A stretch of 41,673 nt of DNA from Oscillospiraceae bacterium (GTDB lineage Bacteria > Bacillota > Clostridia > Oscillospirales > Oscillospiraceae). The position numbers were made by a program, and so were the translations under genes. The notes beneath the pieces are model-generated. The model had not been told where the DNA came from, searched no databases, and saw only the letters and a list, made by a program, of their open reading frames with translations. This document shows, piece by piece, positions 16,262 through 24,891 of this stretch. The stretch lies in assembly GCA_017482385.1 (NCBI GenBank), contig JAFUNI010000011.1, forward strand, positions 1-41,673, written 5' to 3'. Numbering within the stretch: position 1 is the first letter of the stretch; every line of letters starts with the position of its first letter.

Positions 16262-17040
16262 TGATCGCAATCAAAAATGAACAAGAGCTTTCCGCGATGC
16301 GTCAGGCCTGTAAAATTACCGCGGCAGCCCGTGCTTTGGCAGGGGAAATGGTAAGACCGGGCGTATCTACAAAAGCGATTGACAGAGCCGTGCGGGAGTT
16401 TATCCTGACCCAGGGCGCAAAACCGTCGTTCCTCGGTTATCACGGCTTCCCCGGAAGTACTTGCATCAGCGTCAACAATACCGTTATCCACGGGATTCCC
16501 GGCAGCTATGTGTTGCAGGACGGCGATATCGTTTCTGTTGATGTGGGCGCTTACTACAAGGGATTTCACGGAGATTGCGCAGCTACTTTCCCCTGCGGTA
16601 CGGTAAGTGCCGAGGCCCTAAAGCTGATCCAAGTGACGAAGCAGAGCTTCTTTGAAGGAATGCGCTTCGCCAAAGCCGGACACAGAGTGTCCGATATCTC
16701 CCACGCCATTCAGACGTATGTGGAGTCTAACGGTTTTTCAGTTGTGCGTTCATTCGTAGGTCACGGCGTAGGCGCACAGTTACACGAAGAGCCTGAGGTG
16801 CCGAATTTCGGAAACCCCGGGCACGGGCCCAGATTACTTCCCGGTATGACACTGGCAGTTGAGCCGATGGTGAACCAGGGCACATTTGATGTGAAGGTTC
16901 TCAAAGACGGCTGGACTACAGTGACCACCGACGGTAAGCTGTCTGCCCACTATGAGAATACTGTACTCATCACCGACGGGGAGCCGGAAATACTCACCGT
17001 CGCCGAAGGAATGCAAGGTAATCAACCTATAGGAGGTTAA
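16261..17040 (+). CDS. map: Type I methionine aminopeptidase
   Basis: 259 aa. It removes the N-terminal methionine from new proteins. The five metal ligands are all present: D94, D105, H168, E201 and E232, with the conserved H77 in NNTVIHGIP. No N-terminal zinc-finger extension is present. It starts on the last base of the adk stop. The C terminus is slightly extended past the usual end (MQGNQPIGG), because the frame runs over the ribosome binding site of infA. Confidence 0.96.
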   Translation: MIAIKNEQELSAMRQACKITAAARALAGEMVRPGVSTKAIDRAVREFILTQGAKPSFLGYHGFPGSTCISVNNTVIHGIPGSYVLQDGDIVSVDVGAYYKGFHGDCAATFPCGTVSAEALKLIQVTKQSFFEGMRFAKAGHRVSDISHAIQTYVESNGFSVVRSFVGHGVGAQLHEEPEVPNFGNPGHGPRLLPGMTLAVEPMVNQGTFDVKVLKDGWTTVTTDGKLSAHYENTVLITDGEPEILTVAEGMQGNQPIGG

Positions 17041-17044
17041 CGAC

Positions 17045-17263
17045 TTGGCAAAGGACGACGTAATCGAAATTGAAGGCATCGTAACCGATGCACTGCCGAA
17101 TGCTATGTTCAATGTCGATATCGGCAACGGACACATCATTCTGGCACACATTTCCGGCAAGCTCCGTATGAATTTCATTAAAATCTTGCCCGGTGACAAG
17201 GTAACTGTTCAAATGTCTCCCTATGATCTGACCCATGGCCGGATCACCTGGAGAAGTAAGTAA
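17045..17263 (+). CDS. infA: Translation initiation factor IF-1
   Basis: 72 aa, an S1-type OB fold. [40 protein letters not shown] and [20 protein letters not shown] are IF-1. The start is TTG at 17045, 4-5 nt after the AGGAGG that also covers the end of map; no ATG fits the family N terminus. No KOW-domain gene lies between map and infA, unlike in many Clostridia. Confidence 0.96.
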   Translation: MAKDDVIEIEGIVTDALPNAMFNVDIGNGHIILAHISGKLRMNFIKILPGDKVTVQMSPYDLTHGRITWRSK

Positions 17264-17299
17264 GAAACAAGAGATTATCTCTATTGGAGGTTAAACAGT

Positions 17300-17413
17300 A
17301 TGAAAGTAAGACCGTCCGTTAAACCCATGTGCGAAAAGTGTAAGATCATCAAGCGCAAGGGTCGCGTTATGGTAATTTGCGAAAACCCCAAGCACAAGCA
17401 GAGACAAGGCTAA
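17300..17413 (+). CDS. rpmJ: 50S ribosomal protein L36
   Basis: 37 aa. [20 protein letters not shown], then [17 protein letters not shown]. The zinc ligands C11, C14, C27 and H32 mark the C+ form. TTGGAGG lies 9 nt upstream of the ATG. It lies 36 nt after infA and 19 nt before rpsM. Confidence 0.97.
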   Translation: MKVRPSVKPMCEKCKIIKRKGRVMVICENPKHKQRQG

Positions 17414-17432
17414 TAGGAGGTGCAGTTAGAAT

Positions 17433-17801
17433 ATGGCACGTATTTCTGGTATTGACCTTCCCCGCGAGAAGCGTATTGAAGTTGCGCTGACTTATATCTA
17501 CGGCATCGGACCCGCCCGCGCAGCAAAGGTTCTGGAACTGACCAAGATCGATCCCGACACCCGTGTTAAGGATCTGACCGAAGATCAGGAAGCACAGCTG
17601 CGTGAGACCATCGAAGGTAACTTCATCATCGAAGGTGACCTGCGTCGGGAAACCGCTATGAACATCAAGCGGCTGAGCGAAATCGGCTGCTACCGTGGCA
17701 TCCGTCATCGTCGTGGCCTGCCTGTGCACGGCCAGCGCACCAAGACCAATGCCCGTACCCGCAAGGGTCCCAAGAAGACCATTGCTAACAAGAAGAAGTA
17801 A
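17433..17801 (+). CDS. rpsM: 30S ribosomal protein S13
   Basis: 122 aa. [52 protein letters not shown] and [17 protein letters not shown] are S13. The basic tail reaches the P-site tRNA. AGGAGGTG is upstream. Confidence 0.97.
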   Translation: MARISGIDLPREKRIEVALTYIYGIGPARAAKVLELTKIDPDTRVKDLTEDQEAQLRETIEGNFIIEGDLRRETAMNIKRLSEIGCYRGIRHRRGLPVHGQRTKTNARTRKGPKKTIANKKK

Positions 17802-17815
17802 GGAGGGATATGTAA

Positions 17816-18214
17816 ATGGCTAAGGCTACTAAGAAGGTTGTTAAGCGCCGCAGAGAGCGCAAAGTAGTTGAGAAGGGCGCGGCACATATCCGTTCCTCTT
17901 TCAACAACACCATGGTTACCATCACTGACCTGGAAGGCAATGCCCTGAGCTGGGCTTCCTCCGGCGGTTTGGGCTTCCGTGGTTCCCGTAAGTCCACTCC
18001 CTTTGCTGCTCAGACTGCAGCAGAGACTGCTGCCAAGGCTGCTATTGACAGCTGCGGTCTGAAGTCCGTCGAGGTCTATGTTAAGGGCCCCGGTCAGGGA
18101 CGTGAGGCTGCTATCCGGGCTCTGCAGACTGCAGGTCTGGAAGTCGTTATGATCAAGGACGTCACCCCCATTCCTCACAATGGCTGCCGTCCCCCCAAGA
18201 GACGTCGTGTCTGA
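17816..18214 (+). CDS. rpsK: 30S ribosomal protein S11
   Basis: 132 aa. [58 protein letters not shown] and [16 protein letters not shown] are S11, part of the platform and mRNA exit channel. AAGGAGG lies upstream, 14 nt after rpsM. Confidence 0.97.
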   Translation: MAKATKKVVKRRRERKVVEKGAAHIRSSFNNTMVTITDLEGNALSWASSGGLGFRGSRKSTPFAAQTAAETAAKAAIDSCGLKSVEVYVKGPGQGREAAIRALQTAGLEVVMIKDVTPIPHNGCRPPKRRRV

Positions 18215-18239
18215 TTTCGGAATAGGAGGAATTTGAATT

Positions 18240-18836
18240 ATGGCTAAGAATATGCAGCCTGTGCTGAAGCGTTGCAGAACGCTGGGCGTTTCTCCTGCCG
18301 CAATGGGTTACAGCAAGACTTCCAACAAGAACCCCGGCGGTCAGAGAAGAGCTAAGAAGTCCGAGTACGCTACTCAGCTGACTGAGAAGCAGAAGGTCAA
18401 GTTTGTATACGGCATCCAGGAGAAGCAGTTCCGTAACTACTACGAGAAGGCCGCTCGCCAGGAAGGCAACACCGGCGACAACCTGCTGACTCTGGTTGAG
18501 CGCAGACTGGACAATGTTGTCTACCGTCTGGGCTTCGCTAACTCCCGCCGTCAGGCCCGTCAGCTGGTCAACCACGGTCACTTCACCGTAAACGGTGGCC
18601 GCGTGAACATTCCCAGCTACCTGATCAAGGCTGGCGATGTTGTGGCAGTTTGCGAGAAGAGCGCTTCCAATGCCTTCTTCAAGGGCTTGAAGGAAGCTGA
18701 CACCTTTGTTGCTGCTCCCAAGTGGCTGGATCGCGATAAGAACACTCTCACCGGTAAGGTCGTTGCTATGCCCACCAAGGCAGATATCGACTTCGACATC
18801 GCTGTTCACCTGATCGTCGAGTTGTACTCTAAGTAA
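18240..18836 (+). CDS. rpsD: 30S ribosomal protein S4
   Basis: 198 aa. The S4 RNA-binding domain RRLDNVVYRLGFANSRRQAR with LVNHGHFTVNGGRVNIPSY is clear. The N-terminal region has a single cysteine (in KRCRTLGVS) rather than the four of the zinc-binding version, so this is the zinc-free form. In the alpha operon of E. coli and in B. subtilis S4 is a translational repressor of its own mRNA. The gap after it (77 nt) is longer than the operon norm. Confidence 0.96.
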   Translation: MAKNMQPVLKRCRTLGVSPAAMGYSKTSNKNPGGQRRAKKSEYATQLTEKQKVKFVYGIQEKQFRNYYEKAARQEGNTGDNLLTLVERRLDNVVYRLGFANSRRQARQLVNHGHFTVNGGRVNIPSYLIKAGDVVAVCEKSASNAFFKGLKEADTFVAAPKWLDRDKNTLTGKVVAMPTKADIDFDIAVHLIVELYSK

Positions 18837-18913
18837 TCGACACCCTGTCCGTTCGAATGCTATTGCTGGGTGCATTCTACACCCCGCACACTAAATTAGG
18901 AGGGTAAGATTCT
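18837..18913 (+). other. 77-nt gap rpsD-rpoA with a small hairpin
   Basis: GAATGC (18856-18861) can pair with GCATTC about 11 nt later; no T-run follows. TTAGGAGGG precedes the rpoA ATG. No promoter is obvious. It may be a processing site. Confidence 0.35.
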
Positions 18914-19873
18914 ATGGTAGAAATTGAAAAGCCTCGTATCACTTGCCTGGATACTCCCGAGGATCCTTCTTACGGCAAGTATGTTGTTGAGCCCCTGGAG
19001 CGCGGCTACGGTATGACCTTGGGTAACTCCCTGCGTCGTATCATGCTCAGTAGCCTCCCCGGCTACGCCGCAACTTCTGTGAAGATCGCCGGCGTACAGC
19101 ACGAGTTCTCCACCATTCCCGGTGTTACCGAGGATGTGACCGAGATCGTTCTGAATGTGAAGCGTATGATCATGAAGCTGCACAGCCAGGAGCCCAAGAC
19201 CGTATATATCGACGCTGTTGGTCCCTGTGAGGTCACCGCCGGCGATATCAAGGCTGATGGCGAGGTTGAAATTCTGAATCCCGAGCTGCACATCTGCACG
19301 CTGGGTGAAGGTGCAACATTCAATATGGAGATCACCCTGTCCCAGGGTCGCGGCTATGTTCCTTCTGATCGGAACAAGACCGCACAGACCGTGATCGGTG
19401 TGATTCCCATTGACTCCATCTATTCCCCTGTTACCAAGGTGAATTACACGGTGGAGCCCACCCGTGTTGGCGACAAGACTGACTTTGACAAGCTGACCCT
19501 GGAGGTCTGGACCGATTCCACCATTTCCGCTAAGGACGCTGTGTCCCTGGGCGCTAAGATTCTGTCCGACCATCTGACAGTGTTCACCAACCTGTCTGAC
19601 ACTGTCGGCACTGGCTCCACTGTTGTGGAGAAGTCCGCTGATCGCCCCGATACCAAGCTGGCAATGACCATTGACGAGCTGGATCTGTCCGTTCGTAGCT
19701 TCAACTGCCTGAAGCGCGCCAATATCAACACTGTTGCTGATTTGATCAGCAAGACCGGTGAGGATATGATGAAGGTGCGTAACATGGGCAAGAAGTCCCT
19801 GGACGAAGTGCAGAAGAAGCTGGAAATGATGGGCTTGTCCCTGGCCAGCGAGGATTCCGGCAGCAACAACTAA
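18914..19873 (+). CDS. rpoA: DNA-directed RNA polymerase subunit alpha
   Basis: 319 aa. The N-terminal domain holds the assembly region [20 protein letters not shown] (about 33-52). The C-terminal domain has the helix-hairpin-helix [20 protein letters not shown] and the following block [19 protein letters not shown], which bind UP elements and activators. Length and domain order are normal. Confidence 0.98.
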   Translation: MVEIEKPRITCLDTPEDPSYGKYVVEPLERGYGMTLGNSLRRIMLSSLPGYAATSVKIAGVQHEFSTIPGVTEDVTEIVLNVKRMIMKLHSQEPKTVYIDAVGPCEVTAGDIKADGEVEILNPELHICTLGEGATFNMEITLSQGRGYVPSDRNKTAQTVIGVIPIDSIYSPVTKVNYTVEPTRVGDKTDFDKLTLEVWTDSTISAKDAVSLGAKILSDHLTVFTNLSDTVGTGSTVVEKSADRPDTKLAMTIDELDLSVRSFNCLKRANINTVADLISKTGEDMMKVRNMGKKSLDEVQKKLEMMGLSLASEDSGSNN

Positions 19874-19896
19874 TTCTGAGTTAGGAGGAAACGTTT

Positions 19897-20238
19897 ATGT
19901 TCGGTACTCGTAAACTGGGCAAGACCAGCGCACAGAGAAAAGCGCTGCTGCGTCAGCAGGTAACCGATCTGCTGGAAAAAGGCAAGATCGAGACCACTTT
20001 CTGCCGCGCTAAGGAAGTTCAGCCCGTTGTTGAAAAAATGATTACCCTGGGCAAGAAGCAGGGCCTGGCTAACTACCGTAAGGCTCTGTCCTTCATCACC
20101 AAGGAAGACGTGGCTAAGAAGCTGTTTGATGAGATTGCTCCCAAATATGCTGAGCGCAATGGCGGTTACACCCGTGTGACCCGCATCGGCGCCCGCCGCG
20201 GCGATGCTGCTGAGATGGCAGTCATCGAGCTGGTTTGA
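19897..20238 (+). CDS. rplQ: 50S ribosomal protein L17
   Basis: 113 aa. [40 protein letters not shown], and [20 protein letters not shown] with VIELV at the end are L17. It is the last gene of the ribosomal operon, followed within 20 nt by a strong terminator. The energy-coupling-factor ATPase genes and truA that often follow rplQ in Bacillota are absent here. Confidence 0.97.
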   Translation: MFGTRKLGKTSAQRKALLRQQVTDLLEKGKIETTFCRAKEVQPVVEKMITLGKKQGLANYRKALSFITKEDVAKKLFDEIAPKYAERNGGYTRVTRIGARRGDAAEMAVIELV

Positions 20239-20257
20239 TCCCCGGTTCATAACAAAT

Positions 20258-20293
20258 AAAAGAGCGTGCTGCGATTGCAGTACGCTCTTTTTA
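20258..20293 (+). terminator. Intrinsic terminator of the ribosomal operon
   Basis: A 15-bp stem with one G-U pair (20258-20272 with 20277-20291), loop GATT, core GAGCGTGCTGC/GCAGTACGCTC, ending in TTTTTATT. The A-rich left flank also makes it usable from the minus strand. Confidence 0.93.
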
Positions 20294-20297
20294 TTGG

Positions 20298-20326
20298 TTG
20301 CAAAGTTGAAGATATTGTGCTATGCT
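20298..20326 (+). promoter_or_regulatory. Promoter of the tandem EEP genes
   Basis: TTGCAA (20298-20303), 17-bp spacer, TATGCT (20321-20326), directly after the terminator and 28 nt before the first EEP start. Each hexamer matches the consensus in four positions. Confidence 0.6.
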
Positions 20327-20353
20327 TAGAAAAAAGCAAAGAGGTGCGGTGAA

Positions 20354-21067
20354 ATGAAGATTACCCTTATGAGCTATAACACCCAGCATTGTTTGAACTA
20401 CGTGACCCGGGAAATCGACTTTGACATTATGGCGGACACCATCCGCAAGTGCGGCGCAGATATTATTGGCCTGCAGGAGATGTTCAATTTGGGCGAAACC
20501 GAGGCGTTTACAGAGCAAACGGCGGTTTTGGCAGAAAAGCTGGGATTCTACTACTATTTTGCCGAGGCAACCAAATTGGAAAAGGGGAAGTATCCCTACG
20601 GCAACGGTCTTTTGTCCCGCTATCCTATTCTGGAGGCGGAAACGGTGATCATCCCCGACCCGGAGGTGCGCACCGGCAAGCGGTATTATGAGACCCGGTG
20701 CCTTTTGAAGGCAAAGCTGGATGTGGCCGGTGGCCTGAATGTGCTGGTTACCCATTTTGGGTTGAATGCTGACGAGCAGGAGAATGCTGTGAATACAGTG
20801 ATCGCCAATCTGCCCCGGGAAAAAGGTGTGCTGATGGGCGACTTCAATGTGCGGCCGGAAAATGAACGGATCGTTCCTATCCGGGAGCGTCTCTACGATA
20901 CTGCGGAGCTGTTTAACGGAGAAAAGGGTAGTTGGCCTTCCGATGAGCCCAGAGGAAAGATCGATTACATCTTTACCACAAAGGATCTGCAGGTTCTCAG
21001 CGCAGATATCCCTGCCATCGTATCTTCTGACCACAGACCACATATTGCAACCATTGAACTTGCGTAA
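20354..21067 (+). CDS. Endonuclease/exonuclease/phosphatase (EEP) superfamily protein, copy 1
   Basis: A 237-aa Mg2+-dependent phosphoesterase fold that fills the whole protein. N9 in MSYNTQH, E42 in GLQEM, H134 in VTHFGLN, D163 and N165 in MGDFNV, and D226-H227 in SSDHRPH give the complete EEP active site. No signal peptide is visible. Members of the superfamily cleave DNA, inositol phosphates, sphingomyelin or nucleotide-type phosphodiesters; the substrate cannot be told from the sequence. The AGGTGCGG ribosome binding site precedes the ATG. It lies 15 nt upstream of a close paralogue and shares its operon. Confidence 0.88.
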   Translation: MKITLMSYNTQHCLNYVTREIDFDIMADTIRKCGADIIGLQEMFNLGETEAFTEQTAVLAEKLGFYYYFAEATKLEKGKYPYGNGLLSRYPILEAETVIIPDPEVRTGKRYYETRCLLKAKLDVAGGLNVLVTHFGLNADEQENAVNTVIANLPREKGVLMGDFNVRPENERIVPIRERLYDTAELFNGEKGSWPSDEPRGKIDYIFTTKDLQVLSADIPAIVSSDHRPHIATIELA

Positions 21068-21082
21068 AAGAGGTGTTACGAA

Positions 21083-21793
21083 ATGAACATTACCCTTATG
21101 AGTTACAATACCCAGCACTGTATGAACTATCTGACCAAGGAAATCGACTTTGATATTATGGAAGATACCATACGCAAGTGCGGTGCGGATATCGTCGGTA
21201 TGCAGGAAATGTATAAAAAGGGCGTGGGATCGGTTCGCCTTCCCCAGGCAGAGCATTTGGCAGAAAGGTTGGGCTTTTACCACTATTTTGCATCGGCACT
21301 CCACGCCAAAGACGGCAACGATTATGGAAATGCTCTTATTTCCCGGTATCCCATTTTGGAGGCGGAGACCATCATGATCCCCAATCCGGTGGAGAAGAAA
21401 TACCACGGTTACTACGAAACCCGCTGCCTGCTGAAGGCAAAGCTGGATGTGGCCGGTGGTCTGACTGTGCTGGTCGGCCACTTTGGGTTGAATCCCGATG
21501 AGCACGAAAATGCTGTGGATACAGTGCTTGCCAATATGGCTGATGAAAGATGTGTCCTAATGGGCGATTTCAATATGCAGCCGGAAAATGAGATTTTGAA
21601 CCCCATCCGGGAGCGGCTTTACGATACGGCGGAGAAGTTTGACGGGCCCAAGCTTAGCTGGCCTTCGGACGATCCCACGATGAAGATCGACTACATTTTT
21701 ACATCCAAGGATCTGCAGGTTCTCAGCGCGGATATCCCCGCCATCGTGTCTTCCGACCACAGACCCCATATTGCAACCATTGAAATTGCATAA
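21083..21793 (+). CDS. EEP superfamily protein, copy 2 (tandem paralogue)
   Basis: 236 aa, with the same active-site set as its neighbour (N9, E42, GHFGLN, MGDFN, SSDHRPH). The N-terminal 40 residues and the last 30 are nearly identical to copy 1, as is the DNA, while the segment around residues 43-80 (KKGVGSVRLPQAEHL and on) differs completely. This is the pattern of a tandem duplication that has diverged in one loop, perhaps to change substrate. AGAGGTG precedes the start. A terminator follows right after the stop codon. Confidence 0.88.
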   Translation: MNITLMSYNTQHCMNYLTKEIDFDIMEDTIRKCGADIVGMQEMYKKGVGSVRLPQAEHLAERLGFYHYFASALHAKDGNDYGNALISRYPILEAETIMIPNPVEKKYHGYYETRCLLKAKLDVAGGLTVLVGHFGLNPDEHENAVDTVLANMADERCVLMGDFNMQPENEILNPIRERLYDTAEKFDGPKLSWPSDDPTMKIDYIFTSKDLQVLSADIPAIVSSDHRPHIATIEIA

Positions 21794-21796
21794 AAC

Positions 21797-21835
21797 AACC
21801 CCGGGAACGGTAGTTCCCGGGGGTTCGTTTTTATT
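21797..21835. terminator. Bidirectional terminator between EEP copy 2 and the ceramidase-like gene
   Basis: AACCCCGGGAAC pairs with GTTCCCGGGGGTT (one bulged G), loop GGTA, followed by CGTTTTTATTTG on the plus strand. The minus strand leaves the stem toward AATGG..TGTTTTATG. It sits between convergent stop codons, so it probably serves both. Confidence 0.85.
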
Positions 21836-23177
21836 TGAGGTTTTTCAGCATATCCAGACCCTCTTTGATGAGGATCTCCGCAACGCCGGCCTTGTAGTTG
21901 GAGCCGCCGGCCTCGTAGCCGCCCTCTTCGTAGCACTCCAGCATGGGGAAGTAGCCTTCCTTGGCGTTGGTGTTACAGGTGGGCAGGACCATTGCCCAAT
22001 CGGGAGCTTCCTTCAAGCCACGGCCTACACCGGTGAAGGGCTCGCCGGGGATACCAACCATAGCCACAGGGCCGATGGCGATGCCGGAAAGGGGCATCTG
22101 GAAGCTTGCAGGGCCATTCTCCAGCCGCACCAGGCGGCAGGCCTTGGCAACAACGGTGGTACGCATCATACCCACCCAGGGCAGCTCCTCGTCGCGGCCT
22201 TCTGCATGGATCTGCTGGATCCGATGGGCTTCTGCCATATCATCTTCGGGCGTAGGCATATTGGAGGGGACTTCCAAAATCTTCTGGGTGAAACGGATGG
22301 AGTCCACATCCACATACTTGACCTTATCCCAGGTCTGCAGCACGCCTGCGGTGACCACACGGCCTAAGTACTCTGCGTGCTTGTAGCCACGGGCCACATC
22401 GTCGAAGTCCATAAACATATCGTTGAGGTAGCCGCCGGTGGGGTGAACATTCACATGGTTCACATCGCCCTGGGCGCCGTTGAAGAAAATGCATTTGGTG
22501 TTGTCCAGCACCTTTTCCACGGTCTTACGGGTGAAGCCGGGCCAGTCAGCGGAGATTTTGCAGCCGCCAACGGTGTCGGGATGGTTGCCGAAGTTAACGA
22601 GGGCAAAACTCTGACCGTCTTCCCGGTCAAAGCGGAGCACATTCACCCGCTCATCCACATCGCCGATGGGGTGGAGAATGTCGGGATTATCCACGCCGGG
22701 GTTGGTGCGGACAGAGCCATCCTTCATGCGGAAACGGCGGACAAAGGCAATGTTGGGTGCATGACCCACACCGTAGCCCATCTTGGCAGGCTTCAGATCA
22801 TCCAAAGCCATCTTGGCTACATCGCCCATCTTCCGTGTGACGGTTTGGGCATACTCGATCTCCAGAGGATCGGTGGGGTTGGGATTCAGGAAAGGACCGG
22901 TGTGGGTGTGGGTAGAGTGGATGTACACAGCCTCCCAGGGAAGACCGGTCACATCGCAGATCTGCTGACGCATAGGATTCAGCACGGACTTCACGATGCC
23001 GCAGTGGTCAATGGCAATGAGGACCGCTTTGCTGTCGCCACAGGCAACAGCCAGGCAGTTGATCTCCAGCTCATCCAGGACGCCGTCAGCGTTCCGGCGG
23101 ATCTGGTAACCGGCCATACCGATGCCCAGCATAGGGGTGACATTTACACGGGAAAAACCAACTTGTAATGTGTTCAT
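21831..23177 (-). CDS. Neutral/alkaline ceramidase-family hydrolase (N-terminal domain only)
   Basis: 448 aa. The opening VGFSRVNVTPMLGIGMAGY, the IHSTHTHTGP block (about 88-97), FGNHPDTVGG, SADWPGF and IPGEPFTGVG match the neutral ceramidase N-terminal domain (PF04734), a zinc amidase fold. True ceramidases carry a catalytic serine in a GDVSPN motif. Here the corresponding site reads GAQGDVNHVN, so the serine seems to be Asn and ceramide hydrolysis is doubtful. There is no signal peptide and no C-terminal Ig-like domain, so a cytosolic hydrolase of another amide or ester is more likely. It is the last gene of the recD2-comF-mreB operon, 5 nt after mreB, with AGGATAAAGATT as a weak ribosome binding site. 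Confidence 0.8.
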   Translation of the reverse strand: MNTLQVGFSRVNVTPMLGIGMAGYQIRRNADGVLDELEINCLAVACGDSKAVLIAIDHCGIVKSVLNPMRQQICDVTGLPWEAVYIHSTHTHTGPFLNPNPTDPLEIEYAQTVTRKMGDVAKMALDDLKPAKMGYGVGHAPNIAFVRRFRMKDGSVRTNPGVDNPDILHPIGDVDERVNVLRFDREDGQSFALVNFGNHPDTVGGCKISADWPGFTRKTVEKVLDNTKCIFFNGAQGDVNHVNVHPTGGYLNDMFMDFDDVARGYKHAEYLGRVVTAGVLQTWDKVKYVDVDSIRFTQKILEVPSNMPTPEDDMAEAHRIQQIHAEGRDEELPWVGMMRTTVVAKACRLVRLENGPASFQMPLSGIAIGPVAMVGIPGEPFTGVGRGLKEAPDWAMVLPTCNTNAKEGYFPMLECYEEGGYEAGGSNYKAGVAEILIKEGLDMLKNLK

Positions 23178-23182
23178 AATCT

Positions 23183-24223
23183 TTATCCTCTCATCAAACG
23201 CTTTCGCGCAATATTTACTGGGCCGTCGGTCATACGGGTGATCCAGGCAAGGCTCTTGCCGCAGCCGTAAGCCACGCAGGCGGCGGGATCGTCAGCAATG
23301 GTACAGGGGATACCCACTTCCTTTTCCAGGAGCATATCCATACCCCAAAGCTGGCTGCTGCCGCCGGTGAGCACGATACCGGTTTCATTGAGGTCGCCAA
23401 CCAATTCTGCGGAGGTATCCTCCAGCATGGCATTTACCGCCTCGGCGATTCGGAGGGCGGGCCGGTAAAGAACGCCGCAGATTTCCGTGGAATTGACTTC
23501 AATACTTCTGGGTCTGCCGGACTTGGCATCTCTGCCCTTGACTTCCATAAACAGCTCTTCGTTCCGGCGCAGTACGGAACCGATTTGGATTTTAATATCC
23601 TCTGCGGTGGACTGACCGATAACGACTTGGTGGTTACGGCGGATATGCCGGGCGATGATTTCGTCGAAATGGTCACCGGCGATCTTCAAAGAGGTGGCAT
23701 TTGCCACGCCGTTCATAGAAAGCACAGCGATATCAGTTGTGCCGCCGCCCATATCTACGACCAAATGGCCCTTAGGACCGCTGATGTCCAGACCTGCGCC
23801 AAGAGCTGCTGCCAAAGGCTCTTCGATCAGGTACACACGGCGGGCACCGGCTTCCAGAGCGGCATTGATAACGGAACGCTCTTCCACCTCGGTGATGCTG
23901 CTGGGCACGCAGATGATCACTCTGGGCTTGGGAGTGAAGAGGGAAGATTTGTTGGTGGCGGAACGGATCAGATGCTGCAGCATCTTCACGGTCATTTCGT
24001 GGTCGGAGACCACGCCGTCTTTCAACGGGTGCATAGCCACCACATTGCCGGGGGTACGGCCCAGCATATTCCGGGCGGCAGCGCCAACCTGGAGGATCTT
24101 ACCGGAGTTCTTATCCACGGCAACCACAGAGGGCTCTCTTGCGGTGATGCCCTGGTTTGCGGCATAGATCAAAACATTGGAAGTACCCAGGTCAATACCT
24201 AAGTCTTGGGATACAAATTGCAT
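23183..24223 (-). CDS. mreB: MreB/Mbl-type rod-shape actin homologue
   Basis: 346 aa. The actin-fold nucleotide site is visible as LGIDLGTSNVLIY (phosphate 1), MGGGTTDIAVLS (phosphate 2), and GIVLTGGSSQLWGM (adenosine motif), with EEPLAAALG between. It polymerises under the membrane and guides cell-wall synthesis. There is no mreC or mreD next to it, so this is more likely an Mbl or MreBH-type paralogue than the mreBCD copy. It lies 8 nt after comF, with AGGTGAGG as ribosome binding site, and just before the ceramidase-like gene. The exact paralogue needs a phylogeny. Confidence 0.92.
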   Translation of the reverse strand: MQFVSQDLGIDLGTSNVLIYAANQGITAREPSVVAVDKNSGKILQVGAAARNMLGRTPGNVVAMHPLKDGVVSDHEMTVKMLQHLIRSATNKSSLFTPKPRVIICVPSSITEVEERSVINAALEAGARRVYLIEEPLAAALGAGLDISGPKGHLVVDMGGGTTDIAVLSMNGVANATSLKIAGDHFDEIIARHIRRNHQVVIGQSTAEDIKIQIGSVLRRNEELFMEVKGRDAKSGRPRSIEVNSTEICGVLYRPALRIAEAVNAMLEDTSAELVGDLNETGIVLTGGSSQLWGMDMLLEKEVGIPCTIADDPAACVAYGCGKSLAWITRMTDGPVNIARKRLMRG

Positions 24224-24231
24224 AACCTCAC

Positions 24232-24888
24232 CTACTTATTCTTATCTTGATGGGCCGCTGCCATAGCGGCGCAGTATACTTCTTTTGCACCGGCCACCAG
24301 AAGGACCCTGGCGCATTCTGAGGCGGTGGCACCGGTGGTGATCACATCGTCCAGCAGAAGGATCCGTTTTCCCCGGATCGGGTCGGAGTCTTTGATCCTG
24401 TATGCGCCCAGCACATTGGCCCGGCGCTGGGATACATCCTTGAAGCCCGATTGGGGCGGTGTGTTGCGGATTTTCCGCAGGGTGGAAATGAGATTAACAT
24501 CCAATTCGTTTGCCACAGCTCCGGCAATCAGCTCCACCTGGTCGTAGCTGCGGTGGAATTTTCGTAAGGGCGACACAGGGATATAGGTAAGCACATCGTA
24601 CTGATCAAAACCCTTTTGCTGCAGATGCATAGCCAATGCCCGTCCGTAGGACAGAGCATAATGGCGTTTCTTGCCGAATTTGAATCGGAGCATACTTGAT
24701 CGAACATCATCTTTATAATACCACAAAGCGGTCCATCCTGCAACAAAAGAAAGCCTAAATTTTGGTTTTTCCATTTCCGGGGTATTCTGCCGGCAACGGT
24801 GACAAATATCCGTCTCTTCCCGGGAAAGAAGGCTCTTACACAGCACGCATTTGGGTGGAAACAGCAAGTCGAGCAGCCAGGAAAACAA
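24232..24888 (-). CDS. comF: ComF family protein (phosphoribosyltransferase-like)
   Basis: 218 aa. The N-terminal zinc finger (C14, C17, C29, C32) is followed by a type I phosphoribosyltransferase domain with RILLLDDVITTGATASE (about 174-190). The YIPVSPLRKFHRSYDQVELIA block is typical of ComF. In naturally competent bacteria ComF helps turn incoming single-stranded DNA into recombinants. The start is a TTG, 3 nt after the recD2 stop, with AAAGGAG in the recD2 3' end, so the two are translated together. Confidence 0.9.
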   Translation of the reverse strand: MFSWLLDLLFPPKCVLCKSLLSREETDICHRCRQNTPEMEKPKFRLSFVAGWTALWYYKDDVRSSMLRFKFGKKRHYALSYGRALAMHLQQKGFDQYDVLTYIPVSPLRKFHRSYDQVELIAGAVANELDVNLISTLRKIRNTPPQSGFKDVSQRRANVLGAYRIKDSDPIRGKRILLLDDVITTGATASECARVLLVAGAKEVYCAAMAAAHQDKNK

Positions 24889-24891
24889 GGG

